Assembly: GCA_023267515.1 (NCBI GenBank)
Contig: JAHFNF010000010.1
Coordinates: 1-16,083 of the forward strand
Direction of reading: 5' to 3'
DNA from: Candidatus Nomurabacteria bacterium
Lineage (GTDB): Bacteria > Patescibacteriota > Minisyncoccia > Phycocordibacterales > UBA9973
DNA: 16,083 bases
Shown: positions 1-6,149 of the stretch, one piece after another
Numbering within the stretch: position 1 is the stretch's first letter
Layout of the letters: the number at the start of each line of letters is the position of its first letter
Position numbers and translations under genes: made by a program
Notes under the pieces: model-generated
What the model was told of the DNA's origin: nothing
The model's input: the letters and a program-made list of their open reading frames with translations, nothing else
Databases searched by the model: none

Positions 1-37
1 TAGAGTTTTATATAACCCGTTAACTCTTGAACTAAAT

Positions 38-271
38 TTAAAGCCCTAGGAGTTGAGAAACTACCGGTTTGTTGAAACCGACGATTAGATCATTTTCAAT
101 GATAATGACTGGCACCCCCATCTGCCCGCTACTCTCTATCATTTCTTTACGTTTTTCAATATCTGAGGCCACATTGTACTCTGTATAAGCCACATTATTC
201 GCCTTGAAATACTCTTTAGCCATATGGCAGAAGTGACAAGACGGGGTTGAATATATCGTTACCTTTTTCAT
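38..271 (-). CDS. YruB-type glutaredoxin
   Basis: Small thioredoxin-fold thiol-disulfide oxidoreductase of 77 residues, a normal length for the family, expected to be soluble and cytosolic. The redox motif CHFC is at residues 12-15 after the first strand (VTIYSTPSC), and the cis-proline motif GVPV is at 52-55 (P54). The stretch GQMGVPVI followed by GFNK resembles the YruB glutaredoxin-like family more than NrdH or classical CPYC glutaredoxins. His in place of Pro after the first Cys is a departure from the usual CPxC. The ATG at 271 follows an extended -10 element by 6 nt, so the message is probably leaderless. It lies downstream of the tRNA-Gly gene but has its own promoter. Likely role: reduction of disulfides or mixed thiols; the specific partner cannot be told. 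Confidence 0.9.
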   Translation of the reverse strand: MKKVTIYSTPSCHFCHMAKEYFKANNVAYTEYNVASDIEKRKEMIESSGQMGVPVIIIENDLIVGFNKPVVSQLLGL

Positions 272-277
272 AGTTCT

Positions 278-286
278 ATTATATCA
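278..286 (-). promoter_or_regulatory. extended -10 promoter of the glutaredoxin gene
   Basis: The minus strand reads TGATATAAT (TGn plus a perfect TATAAT), followed by 6 nt and then the ATG. No clear -35 is visible. With initiation about 7 nt after the hexamer the transcript would begin at or next to the start codon. The same arrangement occurs before the NUDIX gene and the sigma-factor gene. Confidence 0.7.
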
Positions 287-339
287 CTATGACCCTGAGT
301 TTTTCGAATGGGCCATATTTTTATTTTAGCATACTTCTG

Positions 340-410
340 TGCGGGATGCGAGAATCGGACTCGCGCCTAATGCTTGGGAAGCACTCATTCTACCACTGAA
401 CTAATCCCGC
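340..410 (-). tRNA. tRNA-Gly (anticodon CCC)
   Basis: A full cloverleaf folds on the minus strand: 7-bp acceptor stem GCGGGAT/ATCCCGC, 4-bp D stem GTTC/GAAT, 5-bp anticodon stem AGTGC/GCATT with loop TTCCCAA (anticodon CCC, reads GGG), 4-nt variable loop, and 5-bp T stem GCGAG/CTCGC. CCA is not encoded. Two oddities are visible. The T loop is TCCGATT, so position 55 is C instead of the near-universal U (pseudouridine). The discriminator is A73 rather than the U73 usual for bacterial tRNA-Gly. G18 and G19 are present. The strength of all stems argues for a working gene. Confidence 0.93.
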
Positions 411-446
411 GGTACTGTAAACATTATCCTATCAAACACCTTTTAG

Positions 447-484
447 ATTTGGAAATACTCATTCTACTACTCTACTAATCCCGC
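447..484 (-). pseudogene. decayed 5'-half copy of tRNA-Gly
   Basis: Read on the minus strand, this stretch repeats the first ~38 nt of the adjacent tRNA-Gly, from the acceptor strand GCGGGAT through the D arm to the anticodon loop, with a handful of substitutions. The D stem no longer pairs (GTAG against GAAT), the anticodon stem is broken, and no T arm or 3' acceptor strand follows. It lies 36 nt upstream of the intact gene in the same orientation, between that gene and the FtsB-like gene. It is best read as the remnant of a partial duplication. Confidence 0.75.
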
Positions 485-495
485 AGGCAACTTTT

Positions 496-867
496 TTATT
501 TAAACCAGCTTTTAATCTTAGCCCAAAAGCCAGTTGGTGGCTTTGGCGCAGTAGCTGATTTGCTTTGATCGTCCACTACCACTACTAGCCCCTCCCCGTC
601 CTTCGCAAGGCCAAATTTATCACGGATGCTGGCTTCTACGCCCTTCTCGGTATTTAGCTTATCTATCTCCCCTGAAAGCTGCGTTTTTTGATTTTCTAGC
701 TCGGTGAGTTTCTCCTGCGCAATTTTCTTATTTTTAGCAGTCTCTTGCGCTTTCTCCGCAAACTTTATTACATTCCAAGCAAAAAACAAGATAAAGATGG
801 CTAAAAGAGCCAAACCAAAATAGGAGTGCAAAACTCTTTTAAACCAATTTTCTTGATGATTTCTCAT
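496..867 (-). CDS. FtsB/DivIC-like septum formation protein
   Basis: 123 residues with the classic layout of the FtsB/DivIC/FtsL-type division proteins: a short basic cytosolic N-terminus, one membrane helix at about 17-34, a Lys/Glu/Gln-rich coiled coil at about 36-75, then the conserved post-coil segment EASIRDKFGLAKDGEGLVVV (about 78-97). A Pro/Ser/Thr linker and an amphipathic C-terminal tail (FWAKIKSWFK) follow. In better-studied bacteria this family bridges FtsL and FtsQ at the septum to activate wall synthesis; that role is inferred. The start at 867 is supported by a -10 element 8 nt upstream. It is divergent from a 37-aa membrane ORF with which it shares the promoter. Confidence 0.85.
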   Translation of the reverse strand: MRNHQENWFKRVLHSYFGLALLAIFILFFAWNVIKFAEKAQETAKNKKIAQEKLTELENQKTQLSGEIDKLNTEKGVEASIRDKFGLAKDGEGLVVVVDDQSKSATAPKPPTGFWAKIKSWFK

Positions 868-874
868 AATTTGC

Positions 875-881
875 TATACTA
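875..881. promoter_or_regulatory. bidirectional overlapping -10 elements
   Basis: The heptamer TATACTA gives a -10 hexamer TATACT on the plus strand (875-880, 10 nt before the ATG at 891) and TAGTAT on the minus strand (876-881, 8 nt before the ATG at 867). One near-symmetric AT core could therefore drive both divergent genes. No -35 is obvious on either side. Confidence 0.5.
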
Positions 882-890
882 TTTTAACAT

Positions 891-1004
891 ATGCTTTTAG
901 ACAAAAAAAATAGAAAAAAGATTCAGGTCATTTGGACAGTGCTCTGCGTACTCATCATCATCAGTATGATTTTACTTTATACGCCTGTCTTCCGCCTACG
1001 TTAG
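891..1004 (+). CDS. 37-aa single-helix membrane protein
   Basis: ATG at 891, stop TAG at 1002-1004. The 37-residue product has a very basic N-terminus (MLLDKKNRKK), then a hydrophobic helix at about 12-31 (QVIWTVLCVLIIISMILLYT), then TPVFRLR. By the positive-inside rule the N-terminus should be cytosolic. Support for a real gene is a plausible -10 (TATACT) just upstream, a non-random composition, and the fact that it fills the space between the divergent septum gene and the converging lepA, whose stop is 10 nt away. I do not recognise a defined function. I have an impression of similar tiny proteins in Patescibacteria, which needs a search. Confidence 0.55.
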   Translation: MLLDKKNRKKIQVIWTVLCVLIIISMILLYTPVFRLR

Positions 1005-1014
1005 TTTTCACTCT

Positions 1015-2829
1015 TTAATTTTCGCCATTGCGCATCATTTTAATGAATACATCTTGCGGGATGTTTACTCTTCCGCGATCACGCATTTTGCTCTTGCCTC
1101 TTTTTTGTCGCTCCAGTACTTTCTTTTTTCGGGAAACATCTCCCCCACCCACCATTTTACTGCCCTTCATCAGCACGTCTTTACGGAAGGCTTTTACCGT
1201 ACGCGAGGAAATTATCCGGCCCAAAGCCACTCCTTGAATTTTCATTTCAAATTGCTGACGAGGTAAAATTGCGTGCAGTTTTTCCACAGCGCTTTCGGCC
1301 TCCTCTACCACCTTTTTCTTTGACACTACCCTAGAGAATGCCGGCACTGCTTCGTCAGCCACTAGCACATCTAACCGGGTCACATCTGCCTTACGCATCT
1401 CTCCTATTTCATAAGAGATAGATCCGTAGCCAGAAGTAGCGCTCTTTAATTCATCAAAAAAATTTCGCATCAATTCGCGGAGTGGCATTTGCAAAGTCAC
1501 CGCCCCGCGATTATCTCCAAAGTTCTCCGTCTCGCCCACTTCTGCTTCGTGATCAAAAAGCAACTGCATTATCGGACCAAGATAGACTGACGGCGAGATA
1601 ATTTTTACTTTTACCCAAGGCTCGTGAATTTCTTTAATTTTACTTTCGTCCGGAAAAAAATGCGGAGAATATATTTTTTCCTTTGATCCGGAAAGCAAGA
1701 CTACTTCGTAGGTAATAGAAGGGGTAGTAACTACTAGAAAAAGATTGAACTCACGCCTTAGACGCTCAGTAATTATTTCTAAATGAAGCATTCCGAGAAA
1801 GCCACAGCGATATCCGCGTCCAAGAGAGCCAGAAGACTCTTCTTCGTAAGAAAAAGCCGAGTCCGAAAGTTTTAATTTGCCGAGAGCCGCTTTTAGTTCG
1901 TTGAATTGATCCGCATCTTCCGGAAAAATAGAAGCCCAAACCACTGGCATTGCTTTCATATATCCAGGAAGTGCAGGAAGTGGATTTTTAGAACTGGTGA
2001 TAGTGTCTCCTACACTCGCGATACCAGGCTTTTTTATACCAGTAACAATGTAGCCAATGTCTCCGGAGGTGAGAAACTCGCATTGAGTTTCTTCCGGCGA
2101 AAAAGTGCCTACTTCAAGTGAAATAAATTTCTCCTTGGAAGCGGAGAAAAGCAAGTAATCATTTTTTCTCACTTCTCCGTCTAAAATGCGCGCGTAAACT
2201 ATCACCCCTTTATGATTTGAATATTTAAAATCAAAAACTAACGCGCGCAGATTATTTTGTTCTTTATAAACTTCTTCAGGGTGGGGCACTCTTTTTATTA
2301 CCTCGGCAAGTAGATTTTCTACACCCTCGCCAGTTTTCCCAGATACTAAAAGTATCTCCTCAGGTAAACATCCTAAAAGCTTTACTACCTCCTCTTTTAC
2401 CTCCTCTACCCGAGAAAGCGGAGAGTCTATTTTAGATAGCACTGGGATGATTTTAAGGCCTCCCTCGCGCGCCATTTGAAGCGTAGTAAGGGTTTGAGCC
2501 TGCACTCCTTGGGTTGAGTCAACCAGTAAAATTGACCCTTCTACGGCCTTTAAAGCTCGTGAGACTTCATAGGAGAAATCAATATGCCCAGGGGTATCTA
2601 TCAAGTTTAAAATATAGTTTTCCCCACCCATTTTGTGCTCCATCCTTACCGGCTGCATCTTGATAGTAATACCACGTTCACGCTCTAATTCCATTGTGTC
2701 TAGCACTTGCTCACGCATTTTGCGTGTTTCAATGGTATGTGTAATTTCCAGCATTCGGTCCGCCAGAGTGCTCTTGCCGTGATCAATGTGGGCAATAATG
2801 CTGAAATTCCTAATATGCTTCAAATCCAT
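1015..2829 (-). CDS. lepA: elongation factor 4 (LepA), translational GTPase
   Basis: 604 residues from the chosen start, close to the ~600 typical of LepA. It is a ribosome-associated GTPase thought to act on stalled or misassembled translation complexes (back-translocation, initiation or ribosome maturation). The sequence shows the G1 loop AHIDHGKST at 13-21, the switch/G2 segment RERGITIKMQ, G3 DTPGHIDF, and a G4 that appears as SKID. The LepA-specific C-terminal domain ends in a basic tail (RQKRGKSKMRDRGRVNIPQ) before FIKMMRNGEN. The frame is open 14 codons further to 2871, but the family begins MxxxHIRNFSIIAHIDHG, and a promoter sits between the two Met codons. The 2829 start is therefore preferred. 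Confidence 0.97.
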   Translation of the reverse strand: MDLKHIRNFSIIAHIDHGKSTLADRMLEITHTIETRKMREQVLDTMELERERGITIKMQPVRMEHKMGGENYILNLIDTPGHIDFSYEVSRALKAVEGSILLVDSTQGVQAQTLTTLQMAREGGLKIIPVLSKIDSPLSRVEEVKEEVVKLLGCLPEEILLVSGKTGEGVENLLAEVIKRVPHPEEVYKEQNNLRALVFDFKYSNHKGVIVYARILDGEVRKNDYLLFSASKEKFISLEVGTFSPEETQCEFLTSGDIGYIVTGIKKPGIASVGDTITSSKNPLPALPGYMKAMPVVWASIFPEDADQFNELKAALGKLKLSDSAFSYEEESSGSLGRGYRCGFLGMLHLEIITERLRREFNLFLVVTTPSITYEVVLLSGSKEKIYSPHFFPDESKIKEIHEPWVKVKIISPSVYLGPIMQLLFDHEAEVGETENFGDNRGAVTLQMPLRELMRNFFDELKSATSGYGSISYEIGEMRKADVTRLDVLVADEAVPAFSRVVSKKKVVEEAESAVEKLHAILPRQQFEMKIQGVALGRIISSRTVKAFRKDVLMKGSKMVGGGDVSRKKKVLERQKRGKSKMRDRGRVNIPQDVFIKMMRNGEN

Positions 2830-2839
2830 AAGTGCTCTT

Positions 2840-2868
2840 ATACTAGCAGAAAACGCTGAAAATTTCAG
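2840..2868 (-). promoter_or_regulatory. lepA promoter
   Basis: On the minus strand: -35 CTGAAA (2863-2868), a 17-nt spacer ending in TGC, and -10 TAGTAT (2840-2845), 10 nt before the ATG. The expected mRNA leader is only a few nucleotides. The same TGCTAGTATAA string forms the -10 of the divergent gene at 2988. Confidence 0.6.
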
Positions 2869-2869
2869 C
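2855..2869. repeat. perfect 7-bp inverted repeat over the lepA -35 region
   Basis: GCTGAAA, one central A, then TTTCAGC. The palindrome covers the -35 hexamer and part of the spacer of the lepA promoter, so it could be an operator. It could also be chance in AT-rich DNA. Confidence 0.4.
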
Positions 2870-2891
2870 ATAAGTTACTAATGATTAATAC

Positions 2892-2919
2892 TTGAAAAAA
2901 ATCATCAAAATGCTAGTAT
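2892..2919 (+). promoter_or_regulatory. promoter of the 104-aa orphan gene
   Basis: -35 TTGAAA (2892-2897), 16-nt spacer ending TGC (extended -10), and -10 TAGTAT (2914-2919). Transcription would start near 2926, leaving a leader of about 60 nt, unlike the near-leaderless genes around it. Confidence 0.6.
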
Positions 2920-2927
2920 AAAAGTAG

Positions 2928-2949
2928 TTGCACTACATTGGTAGTGTAA
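2928..2949 (+). promoter_or_regulatory. hairpin at the 5' end of the 104-aa gene mRNA
   Basis: TTGCACTAC, loop ATTG, GTAGTGTAA: a 9-bp stem with one G-U pair. It lies immediately after the predicted transcription start and is not followed by a U-run, so it is not a terminator. A 5' stabilising stem or a binding site for a regulator is possible. Confidence 0.45.
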
Positions 2950-2987
2950 TTGTCCTTTTCATCATTCACTCATAAAACCAAAAAATT

Positions 2988-3302
2988 ATGAAAAAAAATC
3001 TTGTATCACCCACCAAGACACTGGTAATTGGAACTAACCAGCTAACTGCCGTTCAAGCTCAATCCGCTGTGAAAAAAGCTTTTCCTCACGTAAAAACCCA
3101 CCTTCGAGAATACCATGAACGTGGAAACCAGGAACAAGGTTCCAGAGAACAAAAATTTACGTTGGAGCTTAACCTAAAAGCGAATGAAAAACCAAAAGAT
3201 GTTATTGAAACTTTGCTCACTCAGCATAAGCTCAGGGCTTTTCATCCCAACGGGCACGAAAGCACATTGGTCATACACGACTTCACAAGCTTCAAACACT
3301 GA
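2988..3302 (+). CDS. hypothetical protein, 104 aa, possibly ferredoxin-like fold
   Basis: Not recognised. The 104 residues are soluble, basic and rich in Lys, His and Gln, with no Cys and no membrane segment. Reading secondary structure by eye gives strand (TLVIGT, 12-17), helix (TAVQAQSAVKKAF), strand (VKTHLREYHER), strand (KFTLELNLKA), helix (KPKDVIETLLTQHKL) and strand (STLVIHDF). This is the beta-alpha-beta-beta-alpha-beta order of a ferredoxin-like/ACT/RRM-type fold, which is only an inference. It has a well-formed promoter, a leader hairpin and a strong terminator, and it stands alone between divergent lepA and the convergent cupredoxin gene. Being a self-contained transcription unit makes it likely to be real. 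Nucleic-acid or small-molecule binding would suit the fold but nothing shows it. Confidence 0.7.
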   Translation: MKKNLVSPTKTLVIGTNQLTAVQAQSAVKKAFPHVKTHLREYHERGNQEQGSREQKFTLELNLKANEKPKDVIETLLTQHKLRAFHPNGHESTLVIHDFTSFKH

Positions 3303-3320
3303 CAAAAAAGCCGGCATTCT

Positions 3321-3355
3321 ACCCGCTGAACCTCGAGTTCGGCGGGTATTTTTTT
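3321..3355 (+). terminator. intrinsic terminator of the 104-aa gene
   Basis: ACCCGCTGAAC, loop CTCGA, GTTCGGCGGGT: an 11-bp stem with one G-U pair, followed by ATTTTTTT. The T-run ends in the stop codon of the convergent cupredoxin gene. Confidence 0.88.
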
Positions 3356-3824
3356 ACCCTATTACAGTCAAAGTCCCCCACATACCCATCGCCCGATGCG
3401 AGCCGATAGAACAGTAGTATTGAAATGTTCCTGCTTTATCTACGACAAATTGCATCGTATCACTTTCTCCTGTACCAATAGTTTTTGTAGCCGCATTAAA
3501 TTCGTCTATGACAATATTGTGAGTGCCACCTGTATTTTTAAAAGTAATTTTTACTGTATCCCCTTTTTTCACCGAAAGAGTAGCTGGTAAGAATTTAAAT
3601 CCTTGATTCTCAATCGTGAATTCTTTTAGCGACGAAGTAGCAGTGCCGGTAGTGGTATCAGTAGCGGTAGTATCAACTACTGGATTTATAGTTTCTAAAT
3701 CACTGCTGTTGCTACTAGTAGTTTCAGATGGAAGATTTACTGGCACAGACGCACTTTTCTTAAATAAGAAGAAGCCGGCGACAAGAATAATAATAACGAT
3801 TAAAACGAGTGGTCCTTTTTTCAT
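3354..3824 (-). CDS. membrane-anchored cupredoxin
   Basis: 156 residues. Residues 1-24 are a signal-anchor (MKKGPLVLIVIIILVAGFFL), then a Ser/Thr/Asp-rich linker (about 28-66) that would hold the domain away from the membrane, then a plastocyanin-like cupredoxin domain (about 68-156). Type-1 copper ligands are visible as His in GGTHNIVI and the C-terminal cluster CSIGSHRAMGM (Cys, His, Met). The fold markers PATLSVKKGDTVKITF and AGTFQYYC are typical. Its role should be one-electron transfer on the outer face of the membrane. It lies 40 nt downstream of the membrane flavin reductase, with a -10 of its own, so it is probably both read through from the redox operon and separately expressed. The physiological partner is inferred only from location. 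Confidence 0.88.
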   Translation of the reverse strand: MKKGPLVLIVIIILVAGFFLFKKSASVPVNLPSETTSSNSSDLETINPVVDTTATDTTTGTATSSLKEFTIENQGFKFLPATLSVKKGDTVKITFKNTGGTHNIVIDEFNAATKTIGTGESDTMQFVVDKAGTFQYYCSIGSHRAMGMWGTLTVIG

Positions 3825-3853
3825 ATATTTTATTTATTTATTAATAATAGGGA

Positions 3854-3862
3854 ATTATAACA
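3854..3862 (-). promoter_or_regulatory. extended -10 for the cupredoxin gene
   Basis: The minus strand reads TGTTATAAT: TGn next to a perfect TATAAT (3854-3859), starting just after the stop codon of the reductase gene. The leader would be about 23 nt. No convincing -35. Confidence 0.5.
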
Positions 3863-3864
3863 TA

Positions 3865-5385
3865 CTAGGCAAAACCAGGAAAGAAATCTTTTTTTATATG
3901 ACTTCTGGCTACCCCCATTTCTAGAAGTGTTTTCTCAAATGCTCTCACCGCTGTAAAAGGCCCAGAAAGATAGAAAACTCGCTCCTGCCAATCCGGCGCT
4001 TCTTTTTCAATCATTGCTCTATCAATATATCCAACTTTGTGAAGCCACGGCACCGGCACTGCCTTTTTATCTGTAAGGGTGTAGATAGTTTTAATACCAT
4101 ATGCTTTTGAACGATCAAAAAGATCTTTATAAGCTATGTCCGAAACAACTTTGTTTGAATAAAATAGCACGATATCTCGCTTTTCTTCTTGGTCAATGAT
4201 TGATTCAGTCATTGATCGAAATGGGGTAACGCCGATACCGCCAGCCAAAAAAGCGAGTTTTTTATTTTTGTTTTTTGGCAGGACAAAAGCCCCGGCCAGC
4301 TGTGAGGCAATTATTGTGTCCCCTGTTTTCAGCGCATAAAGTTCTTTTTTAAAACTGCTCCCCTTTGGGTAAAACTTTACACCCATCACTATATCCTTGC
4401 GGGTGGGAGAGGAAGCAATAGTAAAGTACCTGCGGCTGCCGCGTGAATCAGTGGATTGGTGCGCGAGGGTCCACTCAAAATATTGACCTGGTTGAAAAGC
4501 CACTCGCTTATCGGTCTTGAATATAAAATCGTAAACATCGGACGCTACCTTTACTTTGGCTTTTAGTTTCAATATTAGTTTTTGCTTCGGGCTCACAAGG
4601 TATGAAAAAATATTCCCGAGAACCAAGGCGAGCTCTGGCGTGGAGTAAATAGAGCCAATGTGTAGTGAAGGGATAAATAGTAAACCGACCAGGGATCCGT
4701 ATAAAATGCGTAGGATCTTGGAGGGAGGCGTAGTGAGCGGTTCGGTGAGCATAATAAAAGCAAAAAAGAAAAGTGGGGAATAAAAAAGAATCTGACCGGC
4801 AAGCTTGAAGGAATTAGCGGAGGAAAAATGGGACAAAAAAATACCGACTGTGGCCACCAGCATAAAACTTGCTACTAAATCCGTTCTTTTTATTTTCCGC
4901 GTAATCAGAAAACCGCCGACAAAGACAAAAGGCAGGAGCGCTAATGTGCCCACCCACCAGCTGGCCGACTGGCCGAGAGCTATCCCAGTGATGGCCACTG
5001 CGAAAGCGGCTGGATTAAAAATGTGTTTTTTCTTTATTGCTAAAATAAATTTTGAAGCCATCGCCCAAATAGACGCCCAAAGCGCAAACAATAAAAACCC
5101 AGTGTCGGTAAAAGAGGTGGCTGGAGTAATAATGAATGCTAAAATGAGCGCAGTAATATAAACAGATTCCACATTTGTCGGCGCCCGAAAAACCCGTGAA
5201 AAAATAATATTCACCAAAAAACAAGTCAAAATAAAAACCAAAGAAGATGAAAGGAGTAAAATCGGGTTATACGGCAGAATGCCAAATATAGAGAGTATTA
5301 TAGCTACTGCTAAAAGACCAAGAAGATAATAAAGCACCAGGCGGTACATCGTTATTTTATTTAAAAAATTGTCTATAAATCTCAT
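3865..5385 (-). CDS. RnfD/NqrB-like membrane domain fused to an FNR-type NAD(P)H:flavin reductase
   Basis: 506 residues. The N-terminal ~265 residues are strongly hydrophobic with many membrane helices and carry two NQR2/RnfD signatures, HIFNPAAFAV (121-130) and MLTEPLTTPP (212-221, equivalent to the TDPVTSP region of RnfD). The C-terminal ~240 residues are a ferredoxin-NADP-reductase-type module: FQPGQYFEW (297-305), FAD-binding RYFTIASSP (319-327), nucleotide-binding AGGIGVTPF (381-389), FYLSGP (471-476) and the terminal KKDFFPGF. It should take electrons from NAD(P)H through FAD in the cytosol and pass them across the membrane. The SGAT/TGAT threonine used for covalent FMN in RnfD and NqrB is not found in the membrane part, so the neighbouring FMN-carrier protein may replace it. 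The ATG overlaps the apbE stop (ATGA), implying translational coupling. Confidence 0.88.
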   Translation of the reverse strand: MRFIDNFLNKITMYRLVLYYLLGLLAVAIILSIFGILPYNPILLLSSSLVFILTCFLVNIIFSRVFRAPTNVESVYITALILAFIITPATSFTDTGFLLFALWASIWAMASKFILAIKKKHIFNPAAFAVAITGIALGQSASWWVGTLALLPFVFVGGFLITRKIKRTDLVASFMLVATVGIFLSHFSSANSFKLAGQILFYSPLFFFAFIMLTEPLTTPPSKILRILYGSLVGLLFIPSLHIGSIYSTPELALVLGNIFSYLVSPKQKLILKLKAKVKVASDVYDFIFKTDKRVAFQPGQYFEWTLAHQSTDSRGSRRYFTIASSPTRKDIVMGVKFYPKGSSFKKELYALKTGDTIIASQLAGAFVLPKNKNKKLAFLAGGIGVTPFRSMTESIIDQEEKRDIVLFYSNKVVSDIAYKDLFDRSKAYGIKTIYTLTDKKAVPVPWLHKVGYIDRAMIEKEAPDWQERVFYLSGPFTAVRAFEKTLLEMGVARSHIKKDFFPGFA

Positions 5386-6143
5386 AAATTATTATTTAGC
5401 ACATATCCTTTAAACCCTGAGGTTTCGGTGGCGATGCCATCCTTATCAATCATATATCCCTCAAAGCCAGGTAAATTTTCAATAAATCTTATACCCTCTC
5501 TACCCATCGCAAAAGCGGCAGTAGCAAACCGATCGGCCTCGTAAATATTTGGCCCAACTACCGTAAAACTAACAATCTCGGTTATGCGCCTATCTCGGGC
5601 GTGCGGATTGTAAATATGTTGTCCTAAAACATAAGTGCCCGAAGTGGCGATACCGATATCGCTCACCGAGATTACTTTCACTATTATTTTTTTTTCTTTA
5701 TCAAACGGATCTCGGATGCCTACTTTCCAATCCTCACCATCGCCATTTTTCCCACGAGCTTCTATGTCCCCTCCGGCCTCCACGTAAAAATTCTCAAAAC
5801 CAGCTCTTTTGATAATCTCCGCCGCGTTAAAGATCGCCCAGCCCTTTACTAGTCCAGACGGATCATAGGTCCCATCTGCTCTTATTATATCAAAGTATCC
5901 GTCCGTCAACTTTTTTGTTTCTTCAGCAAGGGCAAAAACTTCTTTCATATCTTTGCTCCAAAACTCTTCACTAAGTTCACCAGAATTTACGCGGGATATT
6001 TCACTTGTATTCTTGTACGTGCTAAACTTCTCGTCAACATATTTGAAGTAAGAAAATACCTCGTCAAAAATTTCTTTTGTCGCAGAAGAGTCGGAGATTT
6101 CCACCGTGATTCCCATTCCCATTAATAATCTTGTTTCTTTCAT
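5382..6143 (-). CDS. apbE: FAD:protein FMN transferase (ApbE family)
   Basis: ApbE transfers FMN from FAD to a Ser/Thr in an S/T-GA-T/S motif of a partner protein. The 253-residue product keeps the core: DPSGLVKGWA (94-103), VEAGGDIEARG (GGD at 124-126), IATSGTY (165-171), HIYNPHARD (176-184, in place of the common HIIDPxTG) and EADRFATAAFAMG (202-214, the metal-site Asp and C-terminal helix). It is shorter than the ~300-350 residues of exported ApbE proteins. It starts MKETRLLMGMGITVEISD with no signal peptide, lipobox or membrane helix, so it appears cytosolic. It sits 6 nt after the FMN-carrier gene, its obvious substrate, and overlaps the next gene by 4 nt. No Shine-Dalgarno sequence is visible. 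Confidence 0.93.
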   Translation of the reverse strand: MKETRLLMGMGITVEISDSSATKEIFDEVFSYFKYVDEKFSTYKNTSEISRVNSGELSEEFWSKDMKEVFALAEETKKLTDGYFDIIRADGTYDPSGLVKGWAIFNAAEIIKRAGFENFYVEAGGDIEARGKNGDGEDWKVGIRDPFDKEKKIIVKVISVSDIGIATSGTYVLGQHIYNPHARDRRITEIVSFTVVGPNIYEADRFATAAFAMGREGIRFIENLPGFEGYMIDKDGIATETSGFKGYVLNNNL

Positions 6144-6149
6144 ACATAA

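Noticed and set aside
1..37. Terminator after the glutaredoxin gene
   Set aside because: Only a 5-bp GAGTT/AACTC pairing with a 14-nt loop and no T-run; the real terminator may lie before the window.
447..484. A second functional tRNA-Gly (UCC)
   Set aside because: The loop can be read as holding TCC, but D and anticodon stems do not pair and there is no T arm or 3' acceptor strand.
1028..1266. Plus-strand open frames inside lepA
   Set aside because: They lie antisense to a strongly conserved GTPase, have no promoter, and their composition mirrors its codons.
4593..5224. Several open frames on both strands over the membrane reductase gene
   Set aside because: Shadows of the conserved RnfD/NqrB-FNR frame; no motif or start signal of their own.
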